From Yponomeuta sedellus (taxonomy: Eukaryota > Arthropoda > Insecta > Lepidoptera > Yponomeutidae), in NCBI GenBank assembly GCA_934045075.1, contig OW203729.1:11352704-11416703 (forward strand): a stretch of DNA of 64,000 bases, given 5' to 3'. A model generated the notes under the pieces. That model ran no database searches. It was given only the letters and a program-made list of their open reading frames with translations, and was not told the origin of the DNA. Positions 11,547-18,940 of this stretch are shown here, in pieces; positions within the stretch are counted from its first letter, which is position 1; each line of letters starts with the position of its first letter. Position numbers and translations under genes: made by a program.

Positions 11547-12045
11547 CATTTCTTTAAACGGCTTCCTTTTTTTGTTAAAATCTTTCGGCCGGAAATGATC
11601 TCCACAAACATATTTAGTTTGGTGGAGTTTTTCAATGGGGATATACGCAAGATCTTCCACAATTTTCACCCATTGTCTGCATCTAAAAAAAACACATTCA
11701 ATGCAGCCACTAATAGTGCATAGTTGATACATTGTTATGGCTTACAGCAATTCACCCGTCGTACACTGAGTAGTAATTCTGACCAAGGTACTTATCAGAT
11801 ATTTTTTTATCGATATTGAATATGTGTATGGCACATCACTATGACATTGAAACAACTGTATTAATTACGTTATTAACATAATTTATGATCTTGCTCTTGT
11901 GCAAGATGACAAAAACTGTAGCCAGAAATACTTACCGGTCTTCATCCCTAGGAAATTTACTCATAAACTTTCTTTTGGTACCCTTTGACCGGTTGCATCT
12001 TATTTTACAAATGGCACAAGTTCGACACCATCCGATCAGTGCCAT
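11547..12045 (-). CDS. THAP-domain zinc-finger gene, first two exons
   Basis: Exon 1 (11936..12045) begins with ATG and ends ..GACCG|GTAAGT. Exon 2 (11547..11682) follows TTTTTTTTAG and ends GAAATG|GTGAGT; phase is kept. The product has the C2CH zinc module of THAP DNA-binding domains: Cys10-x2-Cys13 (CAIC), FPRDEDR, the invariant-type Trp in CRQW, and Cys-x2-His in YVCGDHF. THAP proteins bind DNA sequence-specifically and many derive from P-element transposases. The AVPS box that closes the domain lies at the start of exon 3 but is out of frame by one base. So the gene is either a decayed copy, a THAP-only truncation of about 95 residues, or differently spliced. The Polinton inserted 93 bp upstream of its ATG. 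Confidence 0.7.
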
Positions 12046-12138
12046 TATTAAAAGAACATCACTAAACACTGTACAACAAGATACACACAGCTAGATATTG
12101 AAAAAACTTAAAACACAAAAAATAACTACTTTCTAATA

Positions 12139-12144
12139 CCTATG
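12139..12144. repeat. Left 6-bp target-site duplication of the Polinton
   Basis: CCTATG immediately precedes the left terminal inverted repeat and is repeated exactly after the right one. Six-base duplications are made by Polinton integrases. The site lies 93 bp upstream of the start codon of the THAP gene on the minus strand. Confidence 0.95.
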
Positions 12145-12421
12145 AGTAGTAGGAGAACCACAGTTCTGGCGCACTGACCTCCCGCTCTCCCAAGGGTCCC
12201 CCCTTTGGTTCAGAAAGTCGCGAAAGTTTGGGAAGCGGGTCCAAAAAAAAAAAAAGAAAGTTTGGTGTCTAATCCCACTAAATCGGGTGCGCTGAATCGA
12301 TTGCACTCACTCCCAGATCTCTTGGATAAGCGGTTTCGGAGATAGAAATATCGTGCCATGGTGATTAAGATAATGGTATAATCACCTCATTAATAAAGCG
12401 ATGTTTTCGTTTGGGCGTTAT

Positions 12422-12473
12422 GATCGAGCAGGTCATTAGGGCTCAGGGATCGAGCAGGTCATTAGGGCTCAGG
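12422..12473 (+). repeat. Two 26-bp direct repeats near the left tip
   Basis: Two head-to-tail 26-bp units, each beginning GATCGAGCAGGTCATTAGGG, at 12422..12447 and 12448..12473, outside the protease gene. The right arm has the pair too (about 25611..25662) with one changed base. Position near the termini fits a protein-binding or replication role, but this is inference. Confidence 0.85.
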
Positions 12474-12543
12474 TGACTTGTTAGTCACCACAATGACTAC
12501 ACATTTTGTTTCTTATAACTCTTTCTTCATTTATTTTTATACA

Positions 12544-12984
12544 TCACATAAAGCATAAATTAAACCAATCTTTCAGCATTACATCATTTCGAACGGTATT
12601 CTCAGTGAAAATATTTATAAAATTATCTAAACTCCTTCCACTATACTTATGGGCTAAGTACATCACGCAGTATTCTCCACAAACTGATGTTAACTCATTC
12701 TGCAAAATTGCGTTGTTATATCGCCATTGTTTACTATTTCTCAGTATAAACCTATGATAGGCTCCTGATGGCTTGCGACCGTATGAATCGAAGTATTCTC
12801 CAGTTCGATTTGCATCAATATGAATAGCCACCCAGTGAGATCCGGGCTGTGTGTCTGGATCAAAATTTCCTATCAAATACATTGGTACCTCTACTACCAC
12901 AGGAATGCGGTTGGCGGCATACACATTATACCTCATCAGCGGATTTATTTTATATAAACAATCTTGTATGTCTATGGTATCCAT
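12544..12984 (-). CDS. PRO: Adenain-type cysteine protease, left TIR copy
   Basis: Predicted 146-residue virion maturation protease of the adenovirus C5 type, which processes capsid and core precursors during assembly. The catalytic layout is visible: His50 in GSHWVAIHID, Asp66 in EYFDSYG, Gln95 in LQNE, and Cys102 in SVCGEYC. The Gln-to-Cys spacing of 7 equals that of adenovirus adenain. The start is the ATG at 12984. An in-frame TTG nine bases upstream lengthens the frame but is unlikely to be used. It reads outward towards the left tip and shares its upstream region with the divergent 155-residue gene. The protein is identical to the right-end copy. The ~150-residue length is shorter than adenovirus adenain (about 204) but in the range for Polintons. 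Confidence 0.93.
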   Translation of the reverse strand: MDTIDIQDCLYKINPLMRYNVYAANRIPVVVEVPMYLIGNFDPDTQPGSHWVAIHIDANRTGEYFDSYGRKPSGAYHRFILRNSKQWRYNNAILQNELTSVCGEYCVMYLAHKYSGRSLDNFINIFTENTVRNDVMLKDWFNLCFM

Positions 12985-13421
12985 GGTCAACAAATTGTTA
13001 TACGTGTAACTGATTCAAAGATCTTTTGTATTGTGTAAATCCTGGAAGTGATTCACTTATTTTTGTGGTCCGTATTTCTCTGACCTACCTATACCATTAC
13101 TTTTGATACTTACTGACGTCATTGGATGCTTTGCAACAATCTCATTAGTTATAGTGCACCGCTTCCGATGATGGAAAGTTTAAAACATTAGATGTTTGCG
13201 TAAATGCAATTAGCAATCAACTATCTGGTTTCCAAATGTTATCAATAATCATCTTGTTTCGTTCAACATCATTACTGACTAGGTTTAAACAAGATTAATA
13301 ACGAGCAAAACTGACTATATAACGGCTTCCACGGGTCTGAGTACGATACAGTTTCTATAACCAACACGGTGAAGTCTTAAGTGAATCAGCGCAATTATCT
13401 CTGCACTCTATCCAACACACC
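12985..13421. promoter_or_regulatory. Divergent promoter region, left TIR
   Basis: 437 bp between the minus-strand protease and the plus-strand 155-residue gene. On plus, TATATAA at 13316..13322 is followed by an ACAGT initiator near 13348 and the ATG at 13422. On minus, a TCAGT initiator lies about 35-40 bases before the protease ATG, with no clear TATA box. The same region is repeated at 24663..25099. Confidence 0.6.
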
Positions 13422-13980
13422 ATGGAGGTAAGTCACAAATTTTGTTTTTTATATGTACTCTCTCAATAGCAAGGCAATAATTTATGTAGATATAATAATT
13501 ATTCATTGTTCTTTACAGAATTTTTCATCTGATCTCATCGTCGATGAAGAAAATACATTTAAGAATTACTACTATCCAACTCTTTCTGATGAGGAGGAGG
13601 ACTCAAGACAAAATCGTAAGAGAAGTAACAGTGCAGACAGAAGCTTTGATAAGTTATTTGAGGTGCCAGCAAAAAAACATAAAAGCAAGAGTTCATCAAC
13701 AGTCGGTCGGGCGAATAGTGAAGGCGGCGTGTCTTACATATCAACAAACGTAGATGACGGTCGAGAAGCGACTCATCTGATAAAAATTGAAATATACGAC
13801 GTGAGAAAACTCGTCAAAATTCCACCCTCTCAGCACTGGAAACATGCCAATGTGCGAGTGAAATACTACTGCAAAGGTGTAAATAATAAACACCTAGGTA
13901 AAACCAAAGAGGTGGTTCATACAATCACCAAAGAAATCAGCACAACTCAAGACTGCCGGAACTATTCCTATAGTAACTAA
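13422..13980 (+). CDS. Spliced 155-residue TIR protein, left copy (unknown function)
   Basis: The gene has a six-base first coding exon, ATGGAG (13422..13427), followed by GTAAGT, a 91-nt intron (13428..13518) ending TTCTTTACAG, and exon 2 (13519..13980). Frame is kept. The product has an acidic N-terminus (residues 8-34), two basic clusters (RKR at 35-37, KKHKSK at 54-59) suggesting nuclear import, a Ser-rich linker, and a conserved-looking C-terminal part (about 85-145). I do not recognise a family. A TATATAA box at 13316..13322 and an ACAGT initiator about 31 bases later precede it, and AATAAA follows at about 14073. It may be an early regulator, a terminal-protein-like factor or a host-interaction protein; none of these is shown. 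The N-terminal extension through the intron is an artefact. Confidence 0.8.
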
Positions 13981-14151
13981 GGGATTTTTACTTAGTTATT
14001 ACTTAATGACCTATTCTTATTATTGAAAACAAATTGTAAAATATTCCTTTACTTAACACGAATAATTAAATTAATAAAACTGCACTTGCTTTTTTTCTTT
14101 TTCTTTTAATGCTCTAATAAGTTTACAATAAAAACTTTACATTTGACTTAA

Positions 14152-15471
14152 TTAACTACTGAAGTCTACAGTAACATTACGATTCTTATCAATTTCTATA
14201 ATATTATCAAACTCTGCATAAACAATACAATTAATAGTTTGTCGTAGATCATTGTCAAACCTTACTTCCAACCTTACACTGCCATGTCTTACAAGATTCC
14301 AATGAGCAGTAGAATTAGCAGATAAGTCAGGAGTCAAATCAAATGCCATCAAACAGTAACCATTTTGATATTGTTCCTGAGATATATCATTACCCTCATT
14401 CAGGAAATGAATTCCTGTCCCGGAAAACAACGTATGGTATGCAGCAGTATGTACTCCACCATTGAATGAAGGTTGCAAAGCTTTAGATGGTATTTGCTGA
14501 CCGTCAATATAAAGGCTAAATGAATTAATACCATGGTTATCAAAGTCGTATGGATTTCTTACTAAACTACCGTTAAATGCTGCGTTATTTACAAACCCAA
14601 TAATACATCTTTTAGGTACTTGCCCTAAAAATATATTATCTAATGTTTTCCCCTGAACTCCAGCCGGTATAGTTAAAACTTTTACTTCAGCACGTGTTAT
14701 TGGATACTTAGCAGTGGTCGTTGCTAATACCTTTTGATGAGCGAGTAATACAGTTGGATTGATTCGAGCTCTACGTATTATAAGTGTAGCATCGGTTATG
14801 CAAACTTTGTATTTAGCATCTGCTACAGCAGCCATGAGATTAAAGCTCTCCCTTGAACGAACTAATTTTACACACATTTCAACACCATTAATTAAAAACT
14901 TTTCTTGATTGAATATGTCTCCGTGAAGATGTCCAATCATTTCTATCTCTTTACTCTGACGAGAAGCTGTCTGTCTCTTAACGAAACCGGAATTATTATT
15001 ATCAGTTGCATTCATGTGGCCCGCAGTATCTTTGTACCAAAGCCCACAAGTAAGATGGGATTCTTTAGCCGCGGGAGCATAATTCAGTAAAGTTTCTATA
15101 AATGCTCGGTAGGCATATGTATTGTTGGGTGGTGACACTAGTTTCTGATTTAAGTGCACATCCAACTGGCTGAATAGAGAATGTAACCAATTATTAACCG
15201 GAGCTACGGCGGTGTCAGCAGCTAAGTTGGTAGAGTCTTGATTTAATATTTTTGCCTTAATATGAAGTAAAGTGTGTGACAAGTCAATGTAATCATCGCC
15301 GGTGCCAGGAACTTGAAACTCAATCGGACCATCATCGGTTAGCGAAGAAATGGGCTTATAATGAATCCATAGTCCACTTTCAATACTTGTTTGTGTAGAT
15401 GATGGTGATGTAGCAAATAAATCTAATTCTGACTTAACACATTCACAAGAATTATTATGTAAGAATGACAT
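14152..15471 (-). CDS. MCP: Major capsid protein, double jelly-roll type
   Basis: 439-residue hexon-like capsid subunit of the Polinton/adintovirus family, expected to trimerise into pseudohexameric capsomers. The N-terminal part has the family-like run ESGLWIHYKP...PIEFQVPG (residues 31-56) and DYIDL (60-64), which I recognise from Polinton capsid proteins. The length fits the usual 400-600. The start is the ATG at 15471, two bases after the TGA of the core-protein gene. The longer reading from a TTG at 15477 is not needed. It is the last gene of the minus-strand cluster and is tail-to-tail with the left 155-residue gene. On minus, ATTAAA at about 14105..14110 may serve for polyadenylation. 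It is intact with no stop or frameshift. Confidence 0.92.
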   Translation of the reverse strand: MSFLHNNSCECVKSELDLFATSPSSTQTSIESGLWIHYKPISSLTDDGPIEFQVPGTGDDYIDLSHTLLHIKAKILNQDSTNLAADTAVAPVNNWLHSLFSQLDVHLNQKLVSPPNNTYAYRAFIETLLNYAPAAKESHLTCGLWYKDTAGHMNATDNNNSGFVKRQTASRQSKEIEMIGHLHGDIFNQEKFLINGVEMCVKLVRSRESFNLMAAVADAKYKVCITDATLIIRRARINPTVLLAHQKVLATTTAKYPITRAEVKVLTIPAGVQGKTLDNIFLGQVPKRCIIGFVNNAAFNGSLVRNPYDFDNHGINSFSLYIDGQQIPSKALQPSFNGGVHTAAYHTLFSGTGIHFLNEGNDISQEQYQNGYCLMAFDLTPDLSANSTAHWNLVRHGSVRLEVRFDNDLRQTINCIVYAEFDNIIEIDKNRNVTVDFSS

Positions 15472-15473
15472 TT

Positions 15474-15935
15474 TCAACTTGAAAATATATCTTTGATATT
15501 TTTGTTATTTAGTGCTCTTGAATTTTTTTTAACAGCCTTCACTTTCGACTGCAGTGATTGAATGAGTGCTGCTCGTTGTTTTCTTTTAGTTATATACCCA
15601 GAACCAGACATGAGTTTGTCAATCTTATCATCAGCTTTTCTTTTTAAGTTTGTATTGACCTCTTTAAGACGTTCTTTGATAGATTCATCCATAGGACGAC
15701 TGTTGACCATATCTGACAAGAGTCCTACTCCTGCATTTAACGCTTCTTTACCAATAACCTTTGCTCCACTAGATAATAAAGGGAAAACACATCTAAATAA
15801 GCCTCCCAAGAAACTTCCAATGCCGTGGCCACGTTGATAAGGAGATCCTTTGAAAACTACACCAATACCGGACCCCGCCTGATGTGTATAATAGTGTTCA
15901 TAGGGACAAGTTATATTATCAAGCTTGGAATACAT
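15474..15935 (-). CDS. Core/membrane-active minor virion protein (pX/pVI-like)
   Basis: 153 residues. A glycine-rich amphipathic stretch lies at 36-76 (GHGIGSFLGGLFR... to LLSDM), followed by a lysine/arginine-rich tail. This resembles the small core or membrane-lytic proteins of adintoviruses and adenoviruses, and assignment beyond that is inference. Residues 109-113 read MSGSG, matching the adenain consensus (I/L/M)-X-G-X|G, so cleavage after Ser112 by the element's own protease is plausible. The ATG at 15935 overlaps the penton stop in TAATG, and the TGA lies two bases before the MCP ATG, implying coupled expression. Confidence 0.75.
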   Translation of the reverse strand: MYSKLDNITCPYEHYYTHQAGSGIGVVFKGSPYQRGHGIGSFLGGLFRCVFPLLSSGAKVIGKEALNAGVGLLSDMVNSRPMDESIKERLKEVNTNLKRKADDKIDKLMSGSGYITKRKQRAALIQSLQSKVKAVKKNSRALNNKNIKDIFSS

Positions 15936-16699
15936 TATATTTTTCTAAAGTGTAGTTTAACGCTCACAGTCCCAAATTGGAATGGTATCTTTTCTCCTGT
16001 GCTTGATCTTATATCTATTTCAATTGTATCAAATTCACGTCTCATAACAGGTAAGAAATGAGGTGGTGAGAATATATGCATTTTGTTTGATCCGTAGATA
16101 TACTTTGATGGATCCAATGGAATTATTCTTAACAAAGGTGCCATGACGTCTCCCACTATCTGAGGTTCAATAATGTCACAGTAGACAAATAACTGCGATG
16201 GTAGTCCTAAAAATATATTTGCAGGACACCTTCGGTAGTTTTTATCGACAAGATTAGTATTTGGTTCAAATCCCATTTGAAAACTTAATTTAGGTGACAA
16301 GGTTAATGATGTGATTGAGTCATCATTGATTGTTGCCATTACAAGTTTGGAGATGTCATCAAATCGGAATGTAATATTTTCTCGCAAATTATTCAAAGCT
16401 GTTATAATATTGTTGATATTTTCATAATTGGTTGCCGGTATATGTTTTTTATACATAACTGATGATGACTTTGATTCATTAGGCATAATTATACGTTTGG
16501 TTATGTAAACAATGTTTTCATGTTTTTGTACGTTAAACATTGTACAAGGGTATTGAAACTCGACGATCCCCACTGCCCATTCACCTTCTAATTTCAGAGG
16601 TTTTGGTAATTTAGTTGAAAAGTTCGTTGTCCTGTTATCGGGAAAATACTCCACGGAGCTGTTACTCAGCAATGTTAAATAAAAACTTTCTTTAGTCAT
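15935..16699 (-). CDS. Penton-like minor capsid protein
   Basis: 254 residues, starting MTKESFYLTL. The opening ESFYLTLLSNSS...PDN and the following LEGEWAVGIVEFQYP are familiar from Polinton minor capsid (penton, single jelly-roll) proteins, which fill the capsid vertices. The ATG at 16699 overlaps the integrase TGA as ATGA. This fits the family N-terminus better than an upstream TTG-initiated extension of ten residues. The stop overlaps the next ATG as TAATG. No lesions. Confidence 0.88.
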   Translation of the reverse strand: MTKESFYLTLLSNSSVEYFPDNRTTNFSTKLPKPLKLEGEWAVGIVEFQYPCTMFNVQKHENIVYITKRIIMPNESKSSSVMYKKHIPATNYENINNIITALNNLRENITFRFDDISKLVMATINDDSITSLTLSPKLSFQMGFEPNTNLVDKNYRRCPANIFLGLPSQLFVYCDIIEPQIVGDVMAPLLRIIPLDPSKYIYGSNKMHIFSPPHFLPVMRREFDTIEIDIRSSTGEKIPFQFGTVSVKLHFRKI

Positions 16700-17793
16700 A
16701 TTTTTTGTAAATTGGCTGCAGATATCCAACTGTTAAACTTATCTGGATAACCTTTCCACTTGACTAACGCTTCCTTTCTGCCACTAATGTAACGATAACA
16801 AATTATTTTATCTATTTTGTATGACGTAGTGGGGTCATAAGAGACTTTCTGTAATTCTTTTTCATAAAATGTCCCAACTATGGGTTCGTTTTGTAAATCT
16901 TTTAAAGTATAAACCACCCAAGGAGATCTCTCTATTATCGAGGATATGATGAAAACTTCATCACTCCAGTTACTTTCGTATCCTTTTTGAAAAATATGTT
17001 TGTACTTTGTTATCCTCACATGGTCACCTATATGGTAACTTGGTGGTTTCATAAAATTTGATTCATTAGATATACGAGACTTCCCAGTGTCATATAAATT
17101 GGTCCAGACTGTCATAATGTTGTTCGTGTTTACGTCACAAGGTCGCATCTTTATACTTGAATGAACTGTATGGTTATATGCAAATATTAAATCAGGTAAT
17201 ATAGTTACATATCTATAAGTGTTTTTATGAGTGAAATAACGCCACATTCTCATTTTAAGAGTTCTCTGAAATCTTTCTACTATGCTAGCTTTAATGTCGG
17301 GATTGTTTGTGGTATAGTAATTGATACCGCACTCTTTGAAGTACTGACGTACATGTTTGGAAATAAATTCTGTACCTTTGTCGGACTGGATGTGTCTCGG
17401 CGTTGCATTAGCTTCTGTAAATATACTCTCAAAACAATCTCGAACAGTCTCAGAGTTTTTATTCTTCATTGACCTAGCGAAAGCATATTTACTGAAAACA
17501 TCGATTACACAAAGAATATACTTGAAACCATCGTTATGTTCTGAGTAAGTTCGCATGTCACTTAAATCTGCCTGCCAAAGTTCATTATAATTGGATAGTA
17601 TGTATTTATTGCGAGAAAACTTTTTATTGACAGGTCTATGTAAAGTATATGTTTCTTGAGCCTGTAACCATTTTTTAACATCGTCTTTTGACATTTGACC
17701 ATGCATGGCTTTTGTTAACTTATCTAAACTACTATAGCCGGCGGGGTGTTTAACATCATAATAAATATCATTTATTGCTAATAGGGGCTCCAT
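16696..17793 (-). CDS. INT: Retroviral-type integrase with C-terminal chromodomain
   Basis: 365-residue rve-superfamily integrase that would join the element ends to host DNA and make the 6-bp duplication. Catalytic acidic residues are Asp76 (WQADLSDM), Asp138 (IQSDKGTEF) and Glu173 (SIVERFQR), the D,D-35-E type. A chromodomain-like tail occupies about 323-365 (EALVKWKGYP...NSWI), which could steer insertion to marked chromatin. The start is the ATG at 17793, overlapping the 275-residue gene by 16 bases. An upstream TTG reading is rejected. The stop TGA overlaps the penton ATG. Intact. Confidence 0.95.
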   Translation of the reverse strand: MEPLLAINDIYYDVKHPAGYSSLDKLTKAMHGQMSKDDVKKWLQAQETYTLHRPVNKKFSRNKYILSNYNELWQADLSDMRTYSEHNDGFKYILCVIDVFSKYAFARSMKNKNSETVRDCFESIFTEANATPRHIQSDKGTEFISKHVRQYFKECGINYYTTNNPDIKASIVERFQRTLKMRMWRYFTHKNTYRYVTILPDLIFAYNHTVHSSIKMRPCDVNTNNIMTVWTNLYDTGKSRISNESNFMKPPSYHIGDHVRITKYKHIFQKGYESNWSDEVFIISSIIERSPWVVYTLKDLQNEPIVGTFYEKELQKVSYDPTTSYKIDKIICYRYISGRKEALVKWKGYPDKFNSWISAANLQKI

Positions 17794-18605
17794 TTTTCCC
17801 AATCTATTTTGTTTCTAAGCTTGTATGAAGCAATGGATGCAGTTGGTGTTACCGCAGAATCTATTTCGCTCGCACTCGTAGACAGTGCATCTTGAAAGTC
17901 TTCAGCTTGTCGTGATTTTTCTCTTTTATTTTGAATTTTATCGGCGTATAGTTGATTAATGTATTCAATCCACTTCTTGTTTCCAATGTAAGTCAACGGT
18001 ACTCTTATATCTTTTAATGCATTGGCAAAGGGTTTCCATCCAATAGGGCTATTGCTTCGTCTGAGTGATCTTAAGGCGTCATTTACCAAGTCAACAATGT
18101 TACTACCTGGAATTTTTTGCTTGTCAATAATAAGTGTACCTTCATCGTCCCAAGAAATTTTATCTTTACTTGCCAAAATTGATTCCAATAGTAACTCACC
18201 TTTCTTTGTGTAAGATTTTGGTATTAATTGGAGAACATGTTTTGCAGTATACGAGGGTTTAAATGAAATAGCATGCTCAACCGGAATCTGTTGTGCCACT
18301 GCATTCTTATCATCTAATTCCTTTTTTATATATGAACCAGTCATGTCGTTTGCAACATTAACATCGCTTAGAGTTTCGGTTATAATCGGTAACATTAACG
18401 GTTTCCGTTCTTCTTCCGCGAAGTGTAAGTATCTTTGCAGTGTTTGTAAATATAATGACCACTTTGCACGATCATCTGTTTTACTGTTCAATATTTTTTG
18501 CATTTCAACATCTAAGCGAGATAATGGGGTATTGGTATTTGTTTCTTGTTTGATTCTATCTAAAAGACCAGGTTCAACAAGCAACATCTTCTTGGCGCTT
18601 TCCAT
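17778..18605 (-). CDS. Polinton-associated protein of unknown function (275 residues)
   Basis: Hydrophilic, mostly helical-looking protein with no signal or membrane segment and no motif I recognise. It has a charged N-terminal half, a region KISWDDEGTLIIDKQKIPGS at about 150-169 that reads like a small beta unit (WDDEGTLIID), and a lysine-rich stretch near 225-240. Similar unknown proteins often sit beside the capsid and integrase genes in Polintons, so a virion or assembly role is likely but unproven. The ATG at 18605 follows the previous stop by five bases, and the end overlaps the integrase start by 16. Confidence 0.75.
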   Translation of the reverse strand: MESAKKMLLVEPGLLDRIKQETNTNTPLSRLDVEMQKILNSKTDDRAKWSLYLQTLQRYLHFAEEERKPLMLPIITETLSDVNVANDMTGSYIKKELDDKNAVAQQIPVEHAISFKPSYTAKHVLQLIPKSYTKKGELLLESILASKDKISWDDEGTLIIDKQKIPGSNIVDLVNDALRSLRRSNSPIGWKPFANALKDIRVPLTYIGNKKWIEYINQLYADKIQNKREKSRQAEDFQDALSTSASEIDSAVTPTASIASYKLRNKIDWEKWSPY

Positions 18606-18610
18606 TTCGG

Positions 18611-18940
18611 TTAACTTTTTAATAACGAACTTACTAGCCCACTTAAAACTGATCCCAATATTATGGGTAAAAATGCACCTCCTTTTTGTATAATAATTTT
18701 TTTTCTAGTTGCGTGTTTTCCTTTACGTAATAGTTTTCGGAGAACGTTTTTGTATTTACCGAGTTTAGATTTTTCTTTTGGTTGTAAAGGAACTTTACCA
18801 CGAAGAACGTTATGTATACATTCACAAATGCAATTTATTTCTTCTTCTTGACAGGCCTTTAATAAAACTCTACGATATTTTGGTTTAAGAGTATGTAAAG
18901 CTCTTAACAACTCTTGATGTGTCTTGACACTATGATGCAT
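18611..18940 (-). CDS. Small basic protein with hydrophobic C-terminus (pX-like)
   Basis: 109 residues. The N-terminal helix region contains KYRRVLLKAC and a Cys pair (CICEC, 37-41), the middle is very basic (about 55-81), and a hydrophobic tail at 88-107 (GAFLPIILGSVLSGLVSSLL) looks like a membrane-active or membrane-inserting helix. I recall similar short proteins next to the ATPase in adintoviruses; they may be DNA-condensing core proteins. The ATG at 18940 shares one base with the ATPase stop (TAATG). Confidence 0.75.
   Translation of the reverse strand: MHHSVKTHQELLRALHTLKPKYRRVLLKACQEEEINCICECIHNVLRGKVPLQPKEKSKLGKYKNVLRKLLRKGKHATRKKIIIQKGGAFLPIILGSVLSGLVSSLLKS

Larger units (their letters stand above)
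12145..14039 (+). repeat. Left terminal inverted repeat (about 1.9 kb)
   Basis: This 1,895-bp repeat is matched in inverse orientation by 24045..25961. It holds a divergent gene pair: the protease on minus and the 155-residue protein on plus, with about 437 bp of shared promoter between them. The outer 400 bp contain no gene. They carry a 13-A tract, a pair of 26-bp direct repeats (12422..12473) and the terminal AGTAGTAGG. The inner boundary is set where the two copies part after ...AAATTGTAA. Confidence 0.95.

Noticed and set aside
13453..13521. N-terminal MYSLNSKAII... extension of the 155-residue TIR protein
   Set aside because: It lies inside a well-formed intron. Splicing from ATGGAG gives a simpler product.
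14152..15477. Longer reading of MCP from 15477, of penton from 16729, of integrase from 17802 and of the proteases from 12993/25091
   Set aside because: The upstream starts are TTG codons. Each has an ATG a few codons in, which fits the family N-terminus or the overlap pattern.
15474..15935. Toxin or pore-forming gene because of the amphipathic helix
   Set aside because: Position between penton and MCP and the basic tail fit a virion core or membrane-lytic capsid component.
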